Source: Shewanella sp. SNU WT4 (GTDB lineage Bacteria > Pseudomonadota > Gammaproteobacteria > Enterobacterales > Shewanellaceae). From it: 64,000 nucleotides of DNA. Positions 40,601-50,970 of the stretch are shown here, piece by piece. The notes beneath the pieces are model-generated. The model saw only the letters and a list, made by a program, of their open reading frames with translations, was not told the origin of the DNA and ran no database searches. The DNA is taken from the NCBI RefSeq assembly GCF_006494715.1, contig NZ_CP041151.1, forward strand, positions 1,550,001-1,614,000, in the 5' to 3' direction. Each line of letters starts with the position of its first letter. The stretch's first letter is position 1. The position numbers were made by a program, and so were the translations under genes.

Positions 40601-41568
40601 TTGAGCAATCGATTTATGCGCTGCGCGGCGCTTGGTCTGAAACTAGCTTTAGAATGCAGCAATTGCGTGATAATCCTGAGTGCGCCAAGCAAGAGCATGA
40701 ATTGCGTCAAGATTCGAGCAATCCTGGTTTAACTGTGGATTTACGCTTTGATCCTAAGCAAGACGTAGCGGCGCCTTATATCATCAAGGGCGTAGCACCT
40801 AAGATGGCGATTTTGCGCGAACAAGGCGTGAACTCGCAGCTTGAAATGGCAGCGGCCTTTGATCGCGCAGGCTTTGAGAGTCATGACATACATATGTCAG
40901 ACGTGCTTCGTGGCCGTATTGCACTGAGTGATTATCAAGGGCTGGTGGCTTGCGGCGGTTTCTCTTACGGCGACGTATTAGGGGCGGGCGAAGGCTGGGC
41001 TAAATCGATTTTATTCAACGATCGCGCCCGTGAGCAATTTAGTCAGTTCTTTGCGCGTAACGATAGCTTTGCCTTAGGTATCTGTAATGGTTGTCAAATG
41101 TTATCTAACATTAAAGACATCATTCCTGGCGCCGAGCATTGGCCAAGATTTGTGCGTAACCGCTCAGAGCGTTTTGAAGCGCGTGTTGCCTTAGTTGAGG
41201 TGCAGCCTAGTCCATCGCTGTTCTTCAATGGTATGACTCATTCGCGGATGCCAATTGCGGTATCTCACGGTGAAGGCCAAGTGGAGTTTGCATCAAATGC
41301 TGCGTTACTTGCTGCTGAAGCCAGTAATACAGTCGCGCTGCGTTATGTGGATGGCACAGGTCAAGTGACTGAGCGTTATCCACTTAATCCAAATGGTTCA
41401 GTCAATGGCATTACCGGTATGACGACCCAAGATGGCCGCGTGACCATTTTGATGCCGCATCCTGAGCGTGTGTTTAGAACCGTGGCTAACTCATGGCATC
41501 CGCAGCAATGGGGTGAAGATAGCCCTTGGATGCGCATGTTTAGAAATGCGCGGGTAAACATTGGCTAA
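37684..41568 (+). CDS. purL: phosphoribosylformylglycinamidine synthase
   Basis: 1294 residues, the long single-chain form. Starts GTG-ATG; either may initiate, and E. coli PurL also begins MMEI. FGAM synthetase domains contain [22 protein letters not shown] and PVGKDSMSM; the C-terminal glutaminase has [17 protein letters not shown], the nucleophile motif GICNGCQ and PHPERVFR. Fourth step of purine synthesis. Confidence 0.98.
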   Translation: MMEIIRGAPALSEFRVQKLMEACQQAQLPVRQIYAEYIHLADVSSPLDNETQQRLAQLLTYGPAIAPHAPEGQLLFVTPRPGTISPWSSKATDIAHNCGLSQVVRLERGIAYYVVMDDVTALQLQAIKSLLHDRMMEVVLAEFSQAQSLFMQASPAPYQSVDIHADGRDALVRANQQMGLALAEDEIDYLVENFLRLGRNPHDIELMMFAQANSEHCRHKIFNADWTIDGVAQPKSLFKMIKNTFETHPEHVLSAYKDNAAVMTGSVAGRFFPDSDGVYRYHVEPIHVLMKVETHNHPTAISPYPGAATGSGGEIRDEGATGRGSKPKAGLTGFSVSNLNIPGFAQPWEQAYGKPDRIVTPLEIMLDGPLGGAAFNNEFGRPALLGYFRTYEQEVSSHNGVEVRGYHKPIMLAGGLGNIREEHVQKGEITVGAKLIVLGGPAMNIGLGGGAASSMASGQSHEDLDFASVQRENPEMERRCQEVIDRCWQLGAANPIQFIHDVGAGGLSNALPELVNDGGRGAQFELRKVLNDELGMSPLEIWCNESQERYVMSVAPEHLATFTSICERERAPFAVVGEATLKQDLVLNDEHFDNQPIDLPLEVLLGKAPKMSRQAETAKAVSPALDTTSIELADAVTRVLSLPTVADKTFLITIGDRSVTGLVNRDQMVGPWQVPVADCAVTAASFDSYHGEAMSMGERTPLALLDFGASARMAVAEAIMNISAADIGALKRIKLSANWMSAAGHPGEDAGLYEAVKAIGEELCPQLELTIPVGKDSMSMRTAWQENGEKKAVTSPMSLVITAFGVVDDIRLTLTPELKTDAGDTVILLVDLAKGQQRLGGSCLAQVYGELGDTAPDLDCASLLRASFDVTQALLKQGRLLAYHDRSDGGIFTTLCEMAFAGNTGVTIDASVLGGELLPALFNEELGACIQVKRTDADAIMAQYQAQGLDVSVVAELNSDAKLVINTANECVFEQSIYALRGAWSETSFRMQQLRDNPECAKQEHELRQDSSNPGLTVDLRFDPKQDVAAPYIIKGVAPKMAILREQGVNSQLEMAAAFDRAGFESHDIHMSDVLRGRIALSDYQGLVACGGFSYGDVLGAGEGWAKSILFNDRAREQFSQFFARNDSFALGICNGCQMLSNIKDIIPGAEHWPRFVRNRSERFEARVALVEVQPSPSLFFNGMTHSRMPIAVSHGEGQVEFASNAALLAAEASNTVALRYVDGTGQVTERYPLNPNGSVNGITGMTTQDGRVTILMPHPERVFRTVANSWHPQQWGEDSPWMRMFRNARVNIG

Positions 41569-41620
41569 AAACTTAGACTAAAGTCATCGACTTATTTAGC
41601 AATGAATGGCGTGAACAAAA

Positions 41621-41645
41621 AGTGAGCTTGGCGGCTCACTTTTTT
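41621..41645 (+). terminator. intrinsic terminator of purL
   Basis: Stem AGTGAGC/GCTCACT, loop TTGGCG, followed by T residues. Confidence 0.85.
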
Positions 41646-42166
41646 ATTGGATTTTTGCCAGCAATCGAGACGAAAGTAAGTGGTTATAGTTTTATATTTC
41701 AGCTTGTTAGCTATGTTTACAGTGATATTCGCTGAGTTTATATGTTTTTTTAATCGCATAACTTTATTTCAATAGTTATCGCACTACATTGCCGGCTTTT
41801 TCACTTAGGACTATAGGTTATCAATCGGTTGCGAAAGCTTGATGGTGTTTACCTATAATTGAGTATTAATGGCTAAGGGGCGCGACTGTCACACTGGGTC
41901 ATTAGGCTAACCAACCTGAGTTTGCCGCCAAAAAATTGGTACTGCTTGATGAATCATTAATTGCAGCAGACAGTTATAAAGGCGGTTGTGCTGACAGGTG
42001 TTTGAATGTAGCACTGCAAGGGGTTGGGTTTGAACTAGATTTTTTGGGGCTATTTAGCACCGTTTGGTAGGTTTATTGTACTGTGGCGACTCAAAAGTGC
42101 GTGGTTTAATGCGGTTTTAATGAGTTAGTCGCGTGAGCTTTAGTAACAATCTTGTAGCAAATTAAT
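41646..42166. other. purL-proximal part of a 1.6-kb gap, with a possible gene remnant
   Basis: No complete gene. A 54-codon open frame at 41906-42070 (plus) reads ANQPEFAAKKLVLLDESLIAAD... with protein-like composition but no usable start; it may be a gene remnant. Nothing else was recognised. Confidence 0.35.
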
Positions 42167-42202
42167 GAAAAAGCCCTAAGGTGAACACTTCACCTTAGGG
42201 CT
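42167..42202 (-). terminator. strong intrinsic terminator of a small minus-strand unit
   Basis: 14-bp perfect stem AGCCCTAAGGTGAA/TTCACCTTAGGGCT with a three-base loop; on the minus strand it is followed by a run of T. It serves no annotated large gene, so it marks a small transcript. Confidence 0.85.
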
Positions 42203-42249
42203 ACTGCTGCGCTAACAACACAAAATCTTGAATGGTTTAACAACCCAGA

Positions 42250-42327
42250 TTAAAGCTCTCTAGCGGTATAAAGTTCTACGAAAACACGCTTATAGCTATT
42301 GATGAAACGCTCAAATAATTTAGTCAT
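42250..42327 (-). CDS. possible 25-residue small protein
   Basis: ATG at 42327 with GGAG and an 8-base spacer; the product is MTKLFERFINSYKRVFVELY followed by TAREL, an amphipathic, basic-aromatic peptide. It lies inside a unit with its own promoter and terminator. Family unknown; a non-coding RNA is the alternative reading of the unit. Confidence 0.5.
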   Translation of the reverse strand: MTKLFERFINSYKRVFVELYTAREL

Positions 42328-42352
42328 GACATTTTCTCCACACAGTTTAGGG

Positions 42353-42424
42353 TCATTGTGCGCGGAATAAGCCATTAGCACGTATACTTAGGTAGTGCTT
42401 GAGCGTCTCCTTAACACGGGGCAT
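42353..42424 (-). CDS. possible 23-residue ORF at the start of the small unit
   Basis: ATG at 42424 reads MPRVKETLKHYLSIRANGLF then RAQ and stop. It would lie at the very 5' end of the transcript predicted from the promoter at 42425-42453, so it would be leaderless or untranslated. Low confidence. Confidence 0.25.
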   Translation of the reverse strand: MPRVKETLKHYLSIRANGLFRAQ

Positions 42425-42453
42425 ATAGTAATCTTTGCTCACTGAGTGTTCAA
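42425..42453 (-). promoter_or_regulatory. promoter of the small minus-strand unit
   Basis: -35 TTGAAC (42453-42448) and -10 TACTAT (42430-42425) with a 17-bp spacer. Transcription from about 42418 to the terminator at 42167 would give an RNA of about 250 bases. Confidence 0.6.
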
Positions 42454-42789
42454 ACGAGAAAAAATCCACTTTAGCATTAGTAAAACTAATCCAATTGTTA
42501 ACTTAAGTTTATTTAGTGAATGTTTTTTAAGTGTAAGCTTATGTATTTAAAGGGGTAGTATTATTTGGTATAGAGACATCCCCTAATTTACCTTTATGGA
42601 AATTGTTGCAAATATATGTATTTTTGTATTTATGGAGGGTTCGCACTGTATTTATGGTGTAACCGTTGAAATGGATCTTTTTATTTCCCCTTCTCGGCTC
42701 GCCTATCTCATATTACTAAGTTTGTCAACTTCGGTGTCGAGGGAAGTGTGTGTCGCTTCGCAAAAACAGTTGATAACACAGGGTTTTGA
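42454..42789. other. intergenic region upstream of the cydA regulatory site
   Basis: AT-rich, no convincing gene. A 65-codon plus-strand frame at 42596-42793 lacks a clear ribosome binding site and runs into the FNR-type site; it is not called. Confidence 0.5.
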
Positions 42790-42830
42790 TTGATATGCAT
42801 CAAACTTCAGTGGTATAAAATCGGTATAAT
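42790..42830 (+). promoter_or_regulatory. FNR/EtrA-type site and -10 of the cydABX promoter
   Basis: TTGAT-ATGC-ATCAA (42790-42803) is a perfect FNR consensus. TATAAT follows at 42825-42830. With initiation about seven bases after the -10, the site is centred near -41, the class II activator position. The leader to cydA would be about 335 bases and contains a 9-bp inverted repeat, CACTTATGA/TCATAAGTG (42890-42898, 42912-42920). Confidence 0.75.
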
Positions 42831-43172
42831 TTTGTTTTGGTTGCTTAAGTTAAGTGATTGAAATAATAGATAAAAAACTTTTGCGCTGGCACTTATGAAG
42901 GTATGGATGTCTCATAAGTGTTTGAAATCGTGATCTATATCTGCGTTAAGTGAGTAAACTTCTCGTTATCGAGAGAAAAAAGCTTAAGCATTCGCAAAGG
43001 ACATTTTGGGTGGTTTGTGGACGCTAATTGGTACCATGTGCGAGGCAACTTGAATCTGTCAGGTTGTTTTCCAGATGGGATTAATTTGTGAACTCTGACT
43101 AAATTCTGACTTTAATACTTACGTACGGCATTGATTACATATAAGTAACATTCGCCAAGTAAGGAGACGCAA

Positions 43173-44738
43173 ATGATTGTTGAAGAGGTTGTAGAGCTAT
43201 CGCGCTTACAGTTCGCGCTAACAGCTATGTATCACTTCCTGTTTGTACCTTTGACTTTAGGCTTAGCCTTTTTGCTGGCTATCATGGAATCACTGTATGT
43301 GATGACAGATAAACAGATTTATAAGGACATGACTAAATTCTGGGGTAAGTTATTCGGTATTAACTTTGCTTTAGGTGTTACTACAGGTTTGGCGATGGAA
43401 TTCCAGTTTGGTACTAACTGGTCTTACTATTCCCACTACGTGGGTGATATTTTCGGCGCTCCACTCGCGATTGAAGGCTTGATGGCGTTCTTCTTAGAAT
43501 CGACCTTCGTGGGTATGTTCTTCTTCGGTTGGGATCGTTTCAGCAAGCGTCAACATTTAGCCGTGACTTGGTTAGTGGCCCTTGGCAGTAACTTGTCAGC
43601 CTTGTGGATCTTGGTAGCTAACGGTTGGATGCAAAACCCAGTGGGTTCAACGTTCAACTACGAAACCATGCGTATGGAAATGACCAGTTTCGCTGATGTG
43701 CTGTTTAACCCGGTAGCCCAGGTTAAGTTTGTTCATACTGTGGCGTCTGGTTATGTTGCTGGCGCTATGTTTGTTCTGGCCATCAGTGCTTACTACATTC
43801 TGAAAAAGCGTGATTTACCTTTTGCTCGTCGTTCATTTGCGATTGCTGCTAGCTTTGGTTTAGCGTCAATCCTGTCTGTGATTGTACTGGGTGATGAATC
43901 TGGTTACGAAACTGGCGAAGTTCAGCGCGTTAAGCTTGCTGCTATGGAAGCTGAATGGCACACAGAGCCAGCTCCTGCTGCCTTTACTGTGGTTGGTTTC
44001 CCTAATCAAGACACCATGGAAACCGATTACGCCATAAAAATTCCTTATGTAATGGGAATTATTGCGACTCGTTCTTTAGATACTCAAGTGACTGGTATTC
44101 GTGAGCTTATTCAAGAGCACGAAGTACGTATTCGTAATGGTATCCCTGCATATGCAGCGTTAGAGCAATTACGTAGTGGCAACGAAACTCCTGAAGTGCG
44201 TGCTGCGTTTGAAGCCGGTAAAAATGACCTTGGCTATGCCATGTTACTTAAGCCGTACACGGCCAAGATTATCGATGCGACTGACGAGCAGATTATTGCT
44301 GCAGCTAAGTCGTCAATCCCGAAAGTTGCTCCGATTTTCTGGTCTTTCCGTGTCATGGTTGGTTTAGGTTTTGTGATGTTGTTTGTCTTCATCGCCGCCT
44401 TCTGGCAGAGCACGCGTCACCGCATCGAAGAGAACAAGTGGGTACTTAAGGCTGCATTATTCAGCTTGCCATTACCTTGGATTGCGATTGAGTGTGGTTG
44501 GTTTGTGGCTGAATACGGTCGTCAACCTTGGACCATCTCTGAGGTGTTACCAACCTTTATGTCGGCTTCAAGCCTGACCCTTAGCGATATCTGGATCAGT
44601 ATCATCACCATTACTCTCTTCTATACCGTATTACTGGTGATTGAAGTGTTCTTAATGTTGAAGTTTGCGCGCCTTGGCCCAAGCAGCATGAAAACTGGTC
44701 GTTATCACTTTGAACAATTAGCTCCTACGAAATCGTAA
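43173..44738 (+). CDS. cydA: cytochrome bd ubiquinol oxidase subunit I
   Basis: 521 residues, the length of the E. coli long-Q-loop form. Begins [23 protein letters not shown] with the haem b595 ligand His; [12 protein letters not shown] marks the periplasmic Q loop, and the [13 protein letters not shown] motif is present. Nine or so membrane spans. TAAGGAG precedes the ATG. High-affinity terminal oxidase of microaerobic respiration. Confidence 0.97.
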   Translation: MIVEEVVELSRLQFALTAMYHFLFVPLTLGLAFLLAIMESLYVMTDKQIYKDMTKFWGKLFGINFALGVTTGLAMEFQFGTNWSYYSHYVGDIFGAPLAIEGLMAFFLESTFVGMFFFGWDRFSKRQHLAVTWLVALGSNLSALWILVANGWMQNPVGSTFNYETMRMEMTSFADVLFNPVAQVKFVHTVASGYVAGAMFVLAISAYYILKKRDLPFARRSFAIAASFGLASILSVIVLGDESGYETGEVQRVKLAAMEAEWHTEPAPAAFTVVGFPNQDTMETDYAIKIPYVMGIIATRSLDTQVTGIRELIQEHEVRIRNGIPAYAALEQLRSGNETPEVRAAFEAGKNDLGYAMLLKPYTAKIIDATDEQIIAAAKSSIPKVAPIFWSFRVMVGLGFVMLFVFIAAFWQSTRHRIEENKWVLKAALFSLPLPWIAIECGWFVAEYGRQPWTISEVLPTFMSASSLTLSDIWISIITITLFYTVLLVIEVFLMLKFARLGPSSMKTGRYHFEQLAPTKS

Positions 44739-44759
44739 CGGATCTATAAGGAAATCACG

Positions 44760-45899
44760 ATGTTTGATTATGAACTATTGAGATTTGTGTGGTGGGCCTT
44801 GGTGGGCGTGTTGCTCATCGGCTTCGCCGTCACAGACGGATTTGATATGGGTGTGGGTGCATTATTACCTATCATAGGTAAAGACGACACTGAGCGCCGT
44901 ATTATGATTAACACCATTGCGCCGCATTGGGATGGTAACCAAGTTTGGTTAATCACAGGTGCGGGTGCATTATTCGCTGCTTGGCCAACCGTGTACGCGG
45001 TATCGTTCTCAGGTTTCTATCTGGCGATGATGATAGTGTTGTTCGCTTTATTCTTGCGTCCAGTAGGCTTTGACTATCGTTCAAAGATTGAAGATCCAAG
45101 ATGGCGTAAGTCATGGGATTGGGCCTTGTTCGTGGGTGGTTTTGTACCGCCGCTGATCATAGGTGTCGCTTTTGGCAACTTGTTACTGGGCGTACCTTTT
45201 GAGTTCGACCAATTCTTACGTGCTTATTACCATGGCAACATCTTTGGTCTGCTGAATCCGTTTGGATTATTAGCCGGCTTAGTTAGCGTTAGCATGTTTA
45301 TGATGCAAGGCGCCACTTGGTTACAAATGAAGACCGAAGGCGAATTGCGTGCTCGTGCTGCGAAAGCGGCTCAGTTAGCTGCTATTGCCTTGTTCGTGCT
45401 GTTTGGCGCGGCCGGTTTCTGGTTAGCTAATGGTATTGACGGTTATGTCATCACTTCTGTGATTGATACTGCCGCAGCATCAGATCCTACCAAGAAGACA
45501 GTAGTGGTTGCTGCTGGCGCTTGGTTAGCTAACTATGACAAGTACCCAATCACTATGCTGTTCCCTGCGTTAGGTATGCTGATGCCATTACTGGTATTAA
45601 TTGTTAGCCGCCTGAACCGTAGTGGTTTTGCCTTCTTGTTCAGTTCAGTGGCGATTGCTGCGGTTATCTTAACTTGTGGCGCGGCTATGTTCCCATTCTT
45701 GATGCCATCATCACTGGATCCGAACATAAGCTTGACCATGTGGGATTCTACCGCATCGCAAATGACCTTAACTGTGATGACATTTGCTGCGATTATCTTC
45801 GTACCGATTGTACTGGGTTACACTGTGTGGACTTACATCAAGATGTATGGCCGCTTAAGCCGTAAGCACATCGAAGATAACTCAACGTCTTTGTATTGA
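44760..45899 (+). CDS. cydB: cytochrome bd ubiquinol oxidase subunit II
   Basis: 379 residues. Begins MFDYELLRFVWWALVGVLLI, then GFAVTDGFDMGVG and APHWDGNQVWLITGAGALFAAWP, all CydB hallmarks. About nine membrane spans. 21 bases after cydA, same operon. Confidence 0.97.
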   Translation: MFDYELLRFVWWALVGVLLIGFAVTDGFDMGVGALLPIIGKDDTERRIMINTIAPHWDGNQVWLITGAGALFAAWPTVYAVSFSGFYLAMMIVLFALFLRPVGFDYRSKIEDPRWRKSWDWALFVGGFVPPLIIGVAFGNLLLGVPFEFDQFLRAYYHGNIFGLLNPFGLLAGLVSVSMFMMQGATWLQMKTEGELRARAAKAAQLAAIALFVLFGAAGFWLANGIDGYVITSVIDTAAASDPTKKTVVVAAGAWLANYDKYPITMLFPALGMLMPLLVLIVSRLNRSGFAFLFSSVAIAAVILTCGAAMFPFLMPSSLDPNISLTMWDSTASQMTLTVMTFAAIIFVPIVLGYTVWTYIKMYGRLSRKHIEDNSTSLY

Positions 45900-45917
45900 T
45901 AAAAGGATAGCGAAACT

Positions 45918-46034
45918 ATGTGGTATTTTACTTGGATACTCGGCATTTTGTTGGCATGTTCTTTCGGTATTATCAATGCATTATGGCTTGAGAATACAGA
46001 GAATATGGATCGCAATAGCGACGACAATAACTAA
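45918..46034 (+). CDS. cydX: cytochrome bd accessory subunit CydX
   Basis: 38 residues: MWYFTWILGILLACSFGIIN then ALWLENTE and an acidic tail. The MWYF start, single membrane span and the ALWLE motif identify CydX. AAGGA lies upstream; 18 bases after cydB. It stabilises the bd oxidase haems. Confidence 0.95.
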   Translation: MWYFTWILGILLACSFGIINALWLENTENMDRNSDDNN

Positions 46035-46050
46035 GTTAGAGTGACTGCTA

Positions 46051-46075
46051 AAAACCCGCCTAGTGCGGGTTTTTT
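46051..46075 (+). terminator. intrinsic terminator of cydABX
   Basis: Stem ACCCGC/GCGGGT with loop CTAGT, followed by six T residues. Confidence 0.85.
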
Positions 46076-46196
46076 ATTATCTGGATGTTATGATTTTTGC
46101 CTTTAGCGGGTTAACTGCTAGGCTAATTCAGGCGTGCCGAGGCAATGGCATAGTGAGTATTAGTCAAACCACAGTAGGTTAGTAGAGGAGTGAGTT

Positions 46197-46442
46197 ATGT
46201 TAGGTGAGAGCCATGCGCTAAATCTTGAATTTCCGCAGTACCAAGCATTAATCGATGAACTGAAACTAAGCCTTGCAGGATTTGCTGAGCTAACAAGGCA
46301 ATACAATACATTAGATAATAAAATCCGCAGCCTAGAACTTGCCAATATACCGACCTCAGATGCGAACTTTCTGAAATTAAAATCCGAACGTGTGGCGTTA
46401 AAAGATGAGCTTTATGGCATCTTGCACTCTAAAGCGGGTTAA
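46197..46442 (+). CDS. YdcH family (DUF465) small protein
   Basis: 81 residues, mostly alpha-helical. FPQYQALIDELKLSLAGFAELTRQYNTLDNKI and LKLKSERVALKDELYGIL match the two-helix DUF465 family. GAGGAG precedes the ATG. Function unknown. Its own terminator follows. Confidence 0.85.
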   Translation: MLGESHALNLEFPQYQALIDELKLSLAGFAELTRQYNTLDNKIRSLELANIPTSDANFLKLKSERVALKDELYGILHSKAG

Positions 46443-46448
46443 CTCACC

Positions 46449-46471
46449 AGGGCCCAAACGGGCCCTTTTTT
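46449..46471 (+). terminator. intrinsic terminator of the YdcH-like gene
   Basis: Stem AGGGCCC/GGGCCCT, loop AAAC, then T residues. Confidence 0.85.
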
Positions 46472-46572
46472 ATGGTGAATGATTTACTTGCTAGCGTTAT
46501 CCCTGCGTCTTTTAAACCATTCCCATTGGCGCTATTAGGCTAGTTGCGTTCAATTAGGTGAGTCCCTGTTAA

Positions 46573-49500
46573 CTAGGCCAATGCTGGCTGATTTTGTGTT
46601 TTAGGTTTAACCCATAGCGAGTAAATCACAGGCACCCAAATCAGTGAAATTAAGGTGGTCAGTAAAGTGCCGCCAGCAATGGCGATGGCAAAGGGCGGCC
46701 AGAAGCCGCCACCTGCAAAGATTAACGGCAAAAAACCACCCACAGTCGATATAGTGGTGGACGCTATATGGCGACCACAGCTACTCACTGCCTCAATAAT
46801 CTTGCTGCTAGTTAGCTCATGTGGCGCGATTTCTTGCAGCTCTGCCAATATGATAATCGCCGCGTTAATGGCAAGTCCCATGAGCCCTAACAGCGCCACA
46901 ATGACAGTAAAGCCAAAAGGGTAACCAAACACATAGACGCATAGCAGCCCTAAACCTGCCGATTGCACCGCACTTAACAGGATAATCAGTGCCATACGGT
47001 ATGAGTTAAAAGAGAGTATTAAGGTCGCTAATAAGGCCGTGAGCACTAACACTAGGCTCGACATTAAATTGCCTACCGCTTCATTGCGTTTGGCGCTTTC
47101 ACCGCCTATTTCGAACCTATATCCGCTTGGGATAGATAATTGATTAATGGCAGGGATAATATCTTGCAGCACCTTGGCAGGTAGCACGCCGCTGACAATA
47201 TAAGCTTCTATGGTGTTAAGGCGATGACCATCACGTCTGGTAATGGCGCCGCGACTTAATTCTATCTTCATAGTGGCTAAGGCGTTCAGTGGAATATTGG
47301 TGCCATTTACCGAGGTTAAATTGACATCCATTAAGGCGCGCTCATCACTGCGGGTGAGTTGATCAAGCCGCACTCTTACCGGCAAAGATTCCGTGGTTTC
47401 TAACACACTGCCACCAATCACGCCTGTGGTTGCCATTTGAATTTGATTGGCTATGGTCGTTAAGTCGAGCCCACTGATTAAACTCGCATCTTCATTGATA
47501 TCTAACCACAATTTTGGCGTGCCAGCGCTTAGGGTGCCGCGGCTTTGCAACACTTGTGGATGCTTGGCCAAAATTTGGCGAATGTCCTCGCCAAGGGTAT
47601 TGAGGGTATCTAAATTGGGTCCATAAATTCTGACTTCTATGGGGGCATTAAAGGGAGGGCCTTGCTCCAGAGTTCGCACTAATACCATGGCATTGGGGTA
47701 GTTAGCATCTAACTGCTGTTGCAGCATAGGGATTAAGCGATTGGCTACTTCGCCACTCTCAACTTTCACCATGGCTGGGCGTAATTTGCTGCGCCGTTTT
47801 GCCTTTGGGTCAAGTTGTAATAAAAAGAGGGAGTATTACCGCCGACCATCCAATCTATCCGCATAATATCTGGGTTGCTGCGAAGTTCCTTATCCATAGT
47901 CATAATTTCGTTAGCACTGGCAGCGACGCTATGATGGGATGGAAAATAGATCTCAATTTGAAACATGTCGCGATCGGATGGCGGGAAAAATTGCTCCGTC
48001 ATTTTGCCCGCGGCGAAAAAGCCTGAGAGTGGCAATAACCCAATAATGAGCGCTGAGGCTATCGGCCGCTGCAATGCTATGGCTAAACTTTTATGGAAAG
48101 CTTGTCTTACCCTTGGCATCTCTAGGCCTTGTTGATACCAAGCGGTTTGCTGCTCTTTACTGCCAAAGCGGCCGGCAAGTCCAGCGATTAAGGTGTGGGA
48201 GATTATATAAGAGCCAAGCAGTGACACAATAACGGTAATGGCTATGCCGCCGACAAACTCGCCCGCGGCCCCTGGCATTAAGACTATCGGTGCAAAGGCC
48301 AGCATAGTAGTAATAGTGGAGCCTGCTAATGGTACCCATAAGTGCTTTAAGGTATTGCGAACAGCATCAATCGCGCTTTGGCCTTCGCGCCGGCGCTGCG
48401 CAATTGCATCAACTATCACTATGGCATTGTCGACCATAATGCCGAGGGCCACTACTAATCCTGTCACCGACATTTGATGTATGGGCAGGGAGACTAGCTG
48501 CATACAGACTAGTGTAAACAGTACAGTTAATGGCAAAGACACGGCCACGATTAAGGCATTTCTTAAACCTAGGGTGAGCAGTAAAACGAGTAAGATTAGA
48601 AAGAAGCCTTGAGTCAAGCTAATGACTAAGTCGCCCAAACGTATGTTGGTATAGCTGCCTTGCTCAAATAACCAATCGACCTTGATATTGGCAGGCAGTG
48701 CTTGTTCAAAATCAGTCACAGTAGCGCGCACTGCATCTAACCAATGATCAACCCGAGTATTATTTAGCATACGCGCGCCTATCATTACGCCGCTTTCACC
48801 TTCTAGCAAGGCTAGATCATTGAGCGGGGTTTTCAGGGCGCGACTAATGTTAGCGACATCGTTAAGTCGAATCACTTGGCCATCGTCGGTGATTTTTAAC
48901 GGCACTTGCGAGATGCGGGTGACTGAATCAAGTTCGCCAGACACTTCAATCAAGGCGCGAAAATGCAGGTTATTAATTTCACCGGCGGCAATTTTAGAGT
49001 CTGCGCGCTGCAAAATAGCGGCAACAGCTCCAGGGGTTAAACCTAAGCGGTTAAGTTGACTGCCATTAAGCTCGACTAAAATCTCTTCTTTGGGGTCGCC
49101 ATAAAGGCTTACAAAATCTGTACCTGAAACTAAGCGTAATCTGTGCTCTAGCTCTTTAGCGTAGCGGGTGACTATGGCAATACTGTCTTCACTGGCCGTG
49201 TCGCCTTGCCAGCTTAAGCCAAAAATCACAGTGTTGGCGTAACCAAACTGATCGTTAAGAATGGCATGTCCTGCGTCGGTCGGTAGTCTCGCGGCGGTAT
49301 CGGCTAATAAGTCTCGTGCCCTTGACCACACAGGGTCTGTATCTGTGACTGTATCTTTAAGTTCAAGTTGAATGACAGAAATGCCTGGGCGCGAGGTGGA
49401 TTGGATGAGTTTAACTTCCTCCACTCGCCGTAACTGAGTCTCAATAATTTCAGTGACTAGCACTTCAACGCGCTCGGCAGAAGCACCAGGATAGTGAGTG

Positions 49501-49637
49501 ATCACTGAGGCAAAGCGGTTAGTGATATGCGGGTCTTCCATGCGCGGTAAGCTAACTAAGGCGCCAAGCCCTGCCACTATCAATATGGCTATGATAAGAC
49601 TCGTAAGCCTGCCGTTATTAATCAGCGTATTAACCAT
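46573..49637 (-). pseudogene. RND efflux permease broken by a one-base frameshift
   Basis: Two frames of 623 and 399 residues together make one AcrB-type permease. The first ends NLTQRQNGAANYAQ-PW-stop; the second begins AMVKVESGEVANRLIPMLQQQL, which is its natural continuation. Adding one base near 47773-47778 (GCCCAGCCATGG to GCCCAGGCCATGG) gives an uninterrupted product of 1021 residues, a normal RND length. Transmembrane segments, the SVTGLVVALGIMVDNAIVIVD motif and the porter domains are otherwise intact. It lies 3 bases after the adaptor gene. Likely a recent loss of function or a sequencing error. Confidence 0.88.
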
Positions 49638-49640
49638 GGC

Positions 49641-50846
49641 TTACCCCTTGATGCGCGAAGGCGTGACGGCTTGACCGCTGACTAACTTATGTTGCCCTGC
49701 CGTCACAATTTGCTCACCAGCCGTTATTGCCCCTGTGATATAAGCTTTGTCGTTATGACTATATAAAATATGGACATCACGCCGTTCAATCAGCCAATGG
49801 TTGGTGGGCGTCGTTGCGACATTTGGCTGTAATTGTGGTTGTGGCTGTGTTTGCTCTAACTCAGTTTCTGTCGCTGCAGGCGTTGGTTGCACTAAGGCTA
49901 AAATATTCCAGCGCCCACGAATACCATCGGTGAGCGCGCCAATGGGCACCCAAAACCCAGGGGTTGCTGTCCAAGAAGCAGAGGTGAGATAGGCAAGCTC
50001 GCCATTATAGACAGTGGCATCTTGGGGCAAGGTAATTCTTAGTTCAACCGTGCGGCTAATGGGATTAAGCTCGCCGCTAATGCCCGCCAGCACGCCAGCA
50101 AAATGCTGTTCGCCCACTGTGAGTGGTAAGGTTTGGCCGACACTCAATTTAGAAGATACTTGGCTTGGTACGCCGATATAAGCGGTCGGCTGGTTTTGAC
50201 CAATTAAGGTAAAAATGGCGTTGCCTTGATTGACGACTTCGCCAAGATTGGCAAATTTTTGCGCCACTACACCATCAAATGGTGCAGTTAATACTGACTT
50301 TTCCAGCTGCAATTGAATGCGCTGTAAGTTAGCTGTTTGCTGGCGTTGATTGGCGAGTAACTTATCAACGCGGCTTTGCAATTCATCAAATTGCTGCTCA
50401 GCAATGTATTGTGAGTTCTTTAATTGATTGGAGCGCGAGACGGTGCGCTTGGCTAAGTCGATATCAATTTGATTTTGCGCGAGCGCCGCTTGTAATTCGC
50501 GCTCCATGGCTTGCAATACGCGGGTATCAAGGCGCGCGAGCACTTGATGACGTTTCACGCTATCACCGCTATCCACACTGAGTAGTTCAATTTTCCCCGG
50601 TTGCTCAAAGCCTATGTCAGTGGTGTTAGCGGCGCGCACTGTGCCTGTATATTGCTGTTGCTGCTCGTAGCCTGAGACTTGGGTAAGCACTTCGCTAGTA
50701 ACAGGTACCGCAGGTTTAATAGTGACAGCAATTACCTCAGGTTGGCAGCCAAACAAACAGGCACTTAAGCTCAAGCTTGCCAATAGGGCCAGTGAAGATT
50801 TGATGCTCATGGATAGCGCTTTCACTCTTGGCTGAATGTTTGACAT
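49641..50846 (-). CDS. RND efflux periplasmic adaptor (membrane fusion) lipoprotein
   Basis: Up to 401 residues; ATG 50810 (MSIKSSLALLASLSLSAC) is an equally likely start and gives a clean lipoprotein signal. Lipoyl half-motifs (GFEQPGKIELLSVDSGDSVKRHQVLARLDTR and LEKSVLTAPFDGVVAQKFANLGEVV) flank an alpha hairpin (residues about 110-170). An unusual Thr/Pro/Gln-rich insert sits near residues 325-350. Partner of the downstream RND permease; divergent from a TetR gene. Confidence 0.92.
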   Translation of the reverse strand: MSNIQPRVKALSMSIKSSLALLASLSLSACLFGCQPEVIAVTIKPAVPVTSEVLTQVSGYEQQQQYTGTVRAANTTDIGFEQPGKIELLSVDSGDSVKRHQVLARLDTRVLQAMERELQAALAQNQIDIDLAKRTVSRSNQLKNSQYIAEQQFDELQSRVDKLLANQRQQTANLQRIQLQLEKSVLTAPFDGVVAQKFANLGEVVNQGNAIFTLIGQNQPTAYIGVPSQVSSKLSVGQTLPLTVGEQHFAGVLAGISGELNPISRTVELRITLPQDATVYNGELAYLTSASWTATPGFWVPIGALTDGIRGRWNILALVQPTPAATETELEQTQPQPQLQPNVATTPTNHWLIERRDVHILYSHNDKAYITGAITAGEQIVTAGQHKLVSGQAVTPSRIKG

Positions 50847-50879
50847 GATGGCGGCACCATAGATGTTGCAAATTGGTTA

Positions 50880-50899
50880 ACTAGACTTGCAAGTCTAGT
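50880..50899. promoter_or_regulatory. perfect palindromic operator, site 1
   Basis: ACTAGACTTGCAAGTCTAGT is an exact 20-bp palindrome between the divergent efflux operon and the tetR gene. It directly abuts the TTGACA at 50900-50905, the probable -35 of tetR. Probable binding site of the adjacent TetR regulator. Confidence 0.7.
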
Positions 50900-50905
50900 T
50901 TGACA

Positions 50906-50924
50906 AGACTGGACTGTCTAGTCT
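50906..50924. promoter_or_regulatory. imperfect palindromic operator, site 2
   Basis: AGACTGGACTGTCTAGTCT, 19 bp with arms AGACTgGAC/GTCtAGTCT. It shares the AGACT..AGTCT arms of site 1 and would overlap the spacer and -10 of the tetR promoter, so autorepression is likely. Confidence 0.6.
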
Positions 50925-50970
50925 ATTTTGTTAAAAAGTAGTGTTAATTGTGTATTCGTATAGGTTGTTC

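Noticed and set aside
42596..42793. 65-codon plus-strand ORF upstream of cydA
   Set aside because: No clear ribosome binding site, AT-rich composition, and it ends inside the FNR-type site.
47766..47790. Programmed frameshift in the RND permease
   Set aside because: No slippery heptamer or stimulatory structure is seen; a simple one-base loss explains it.
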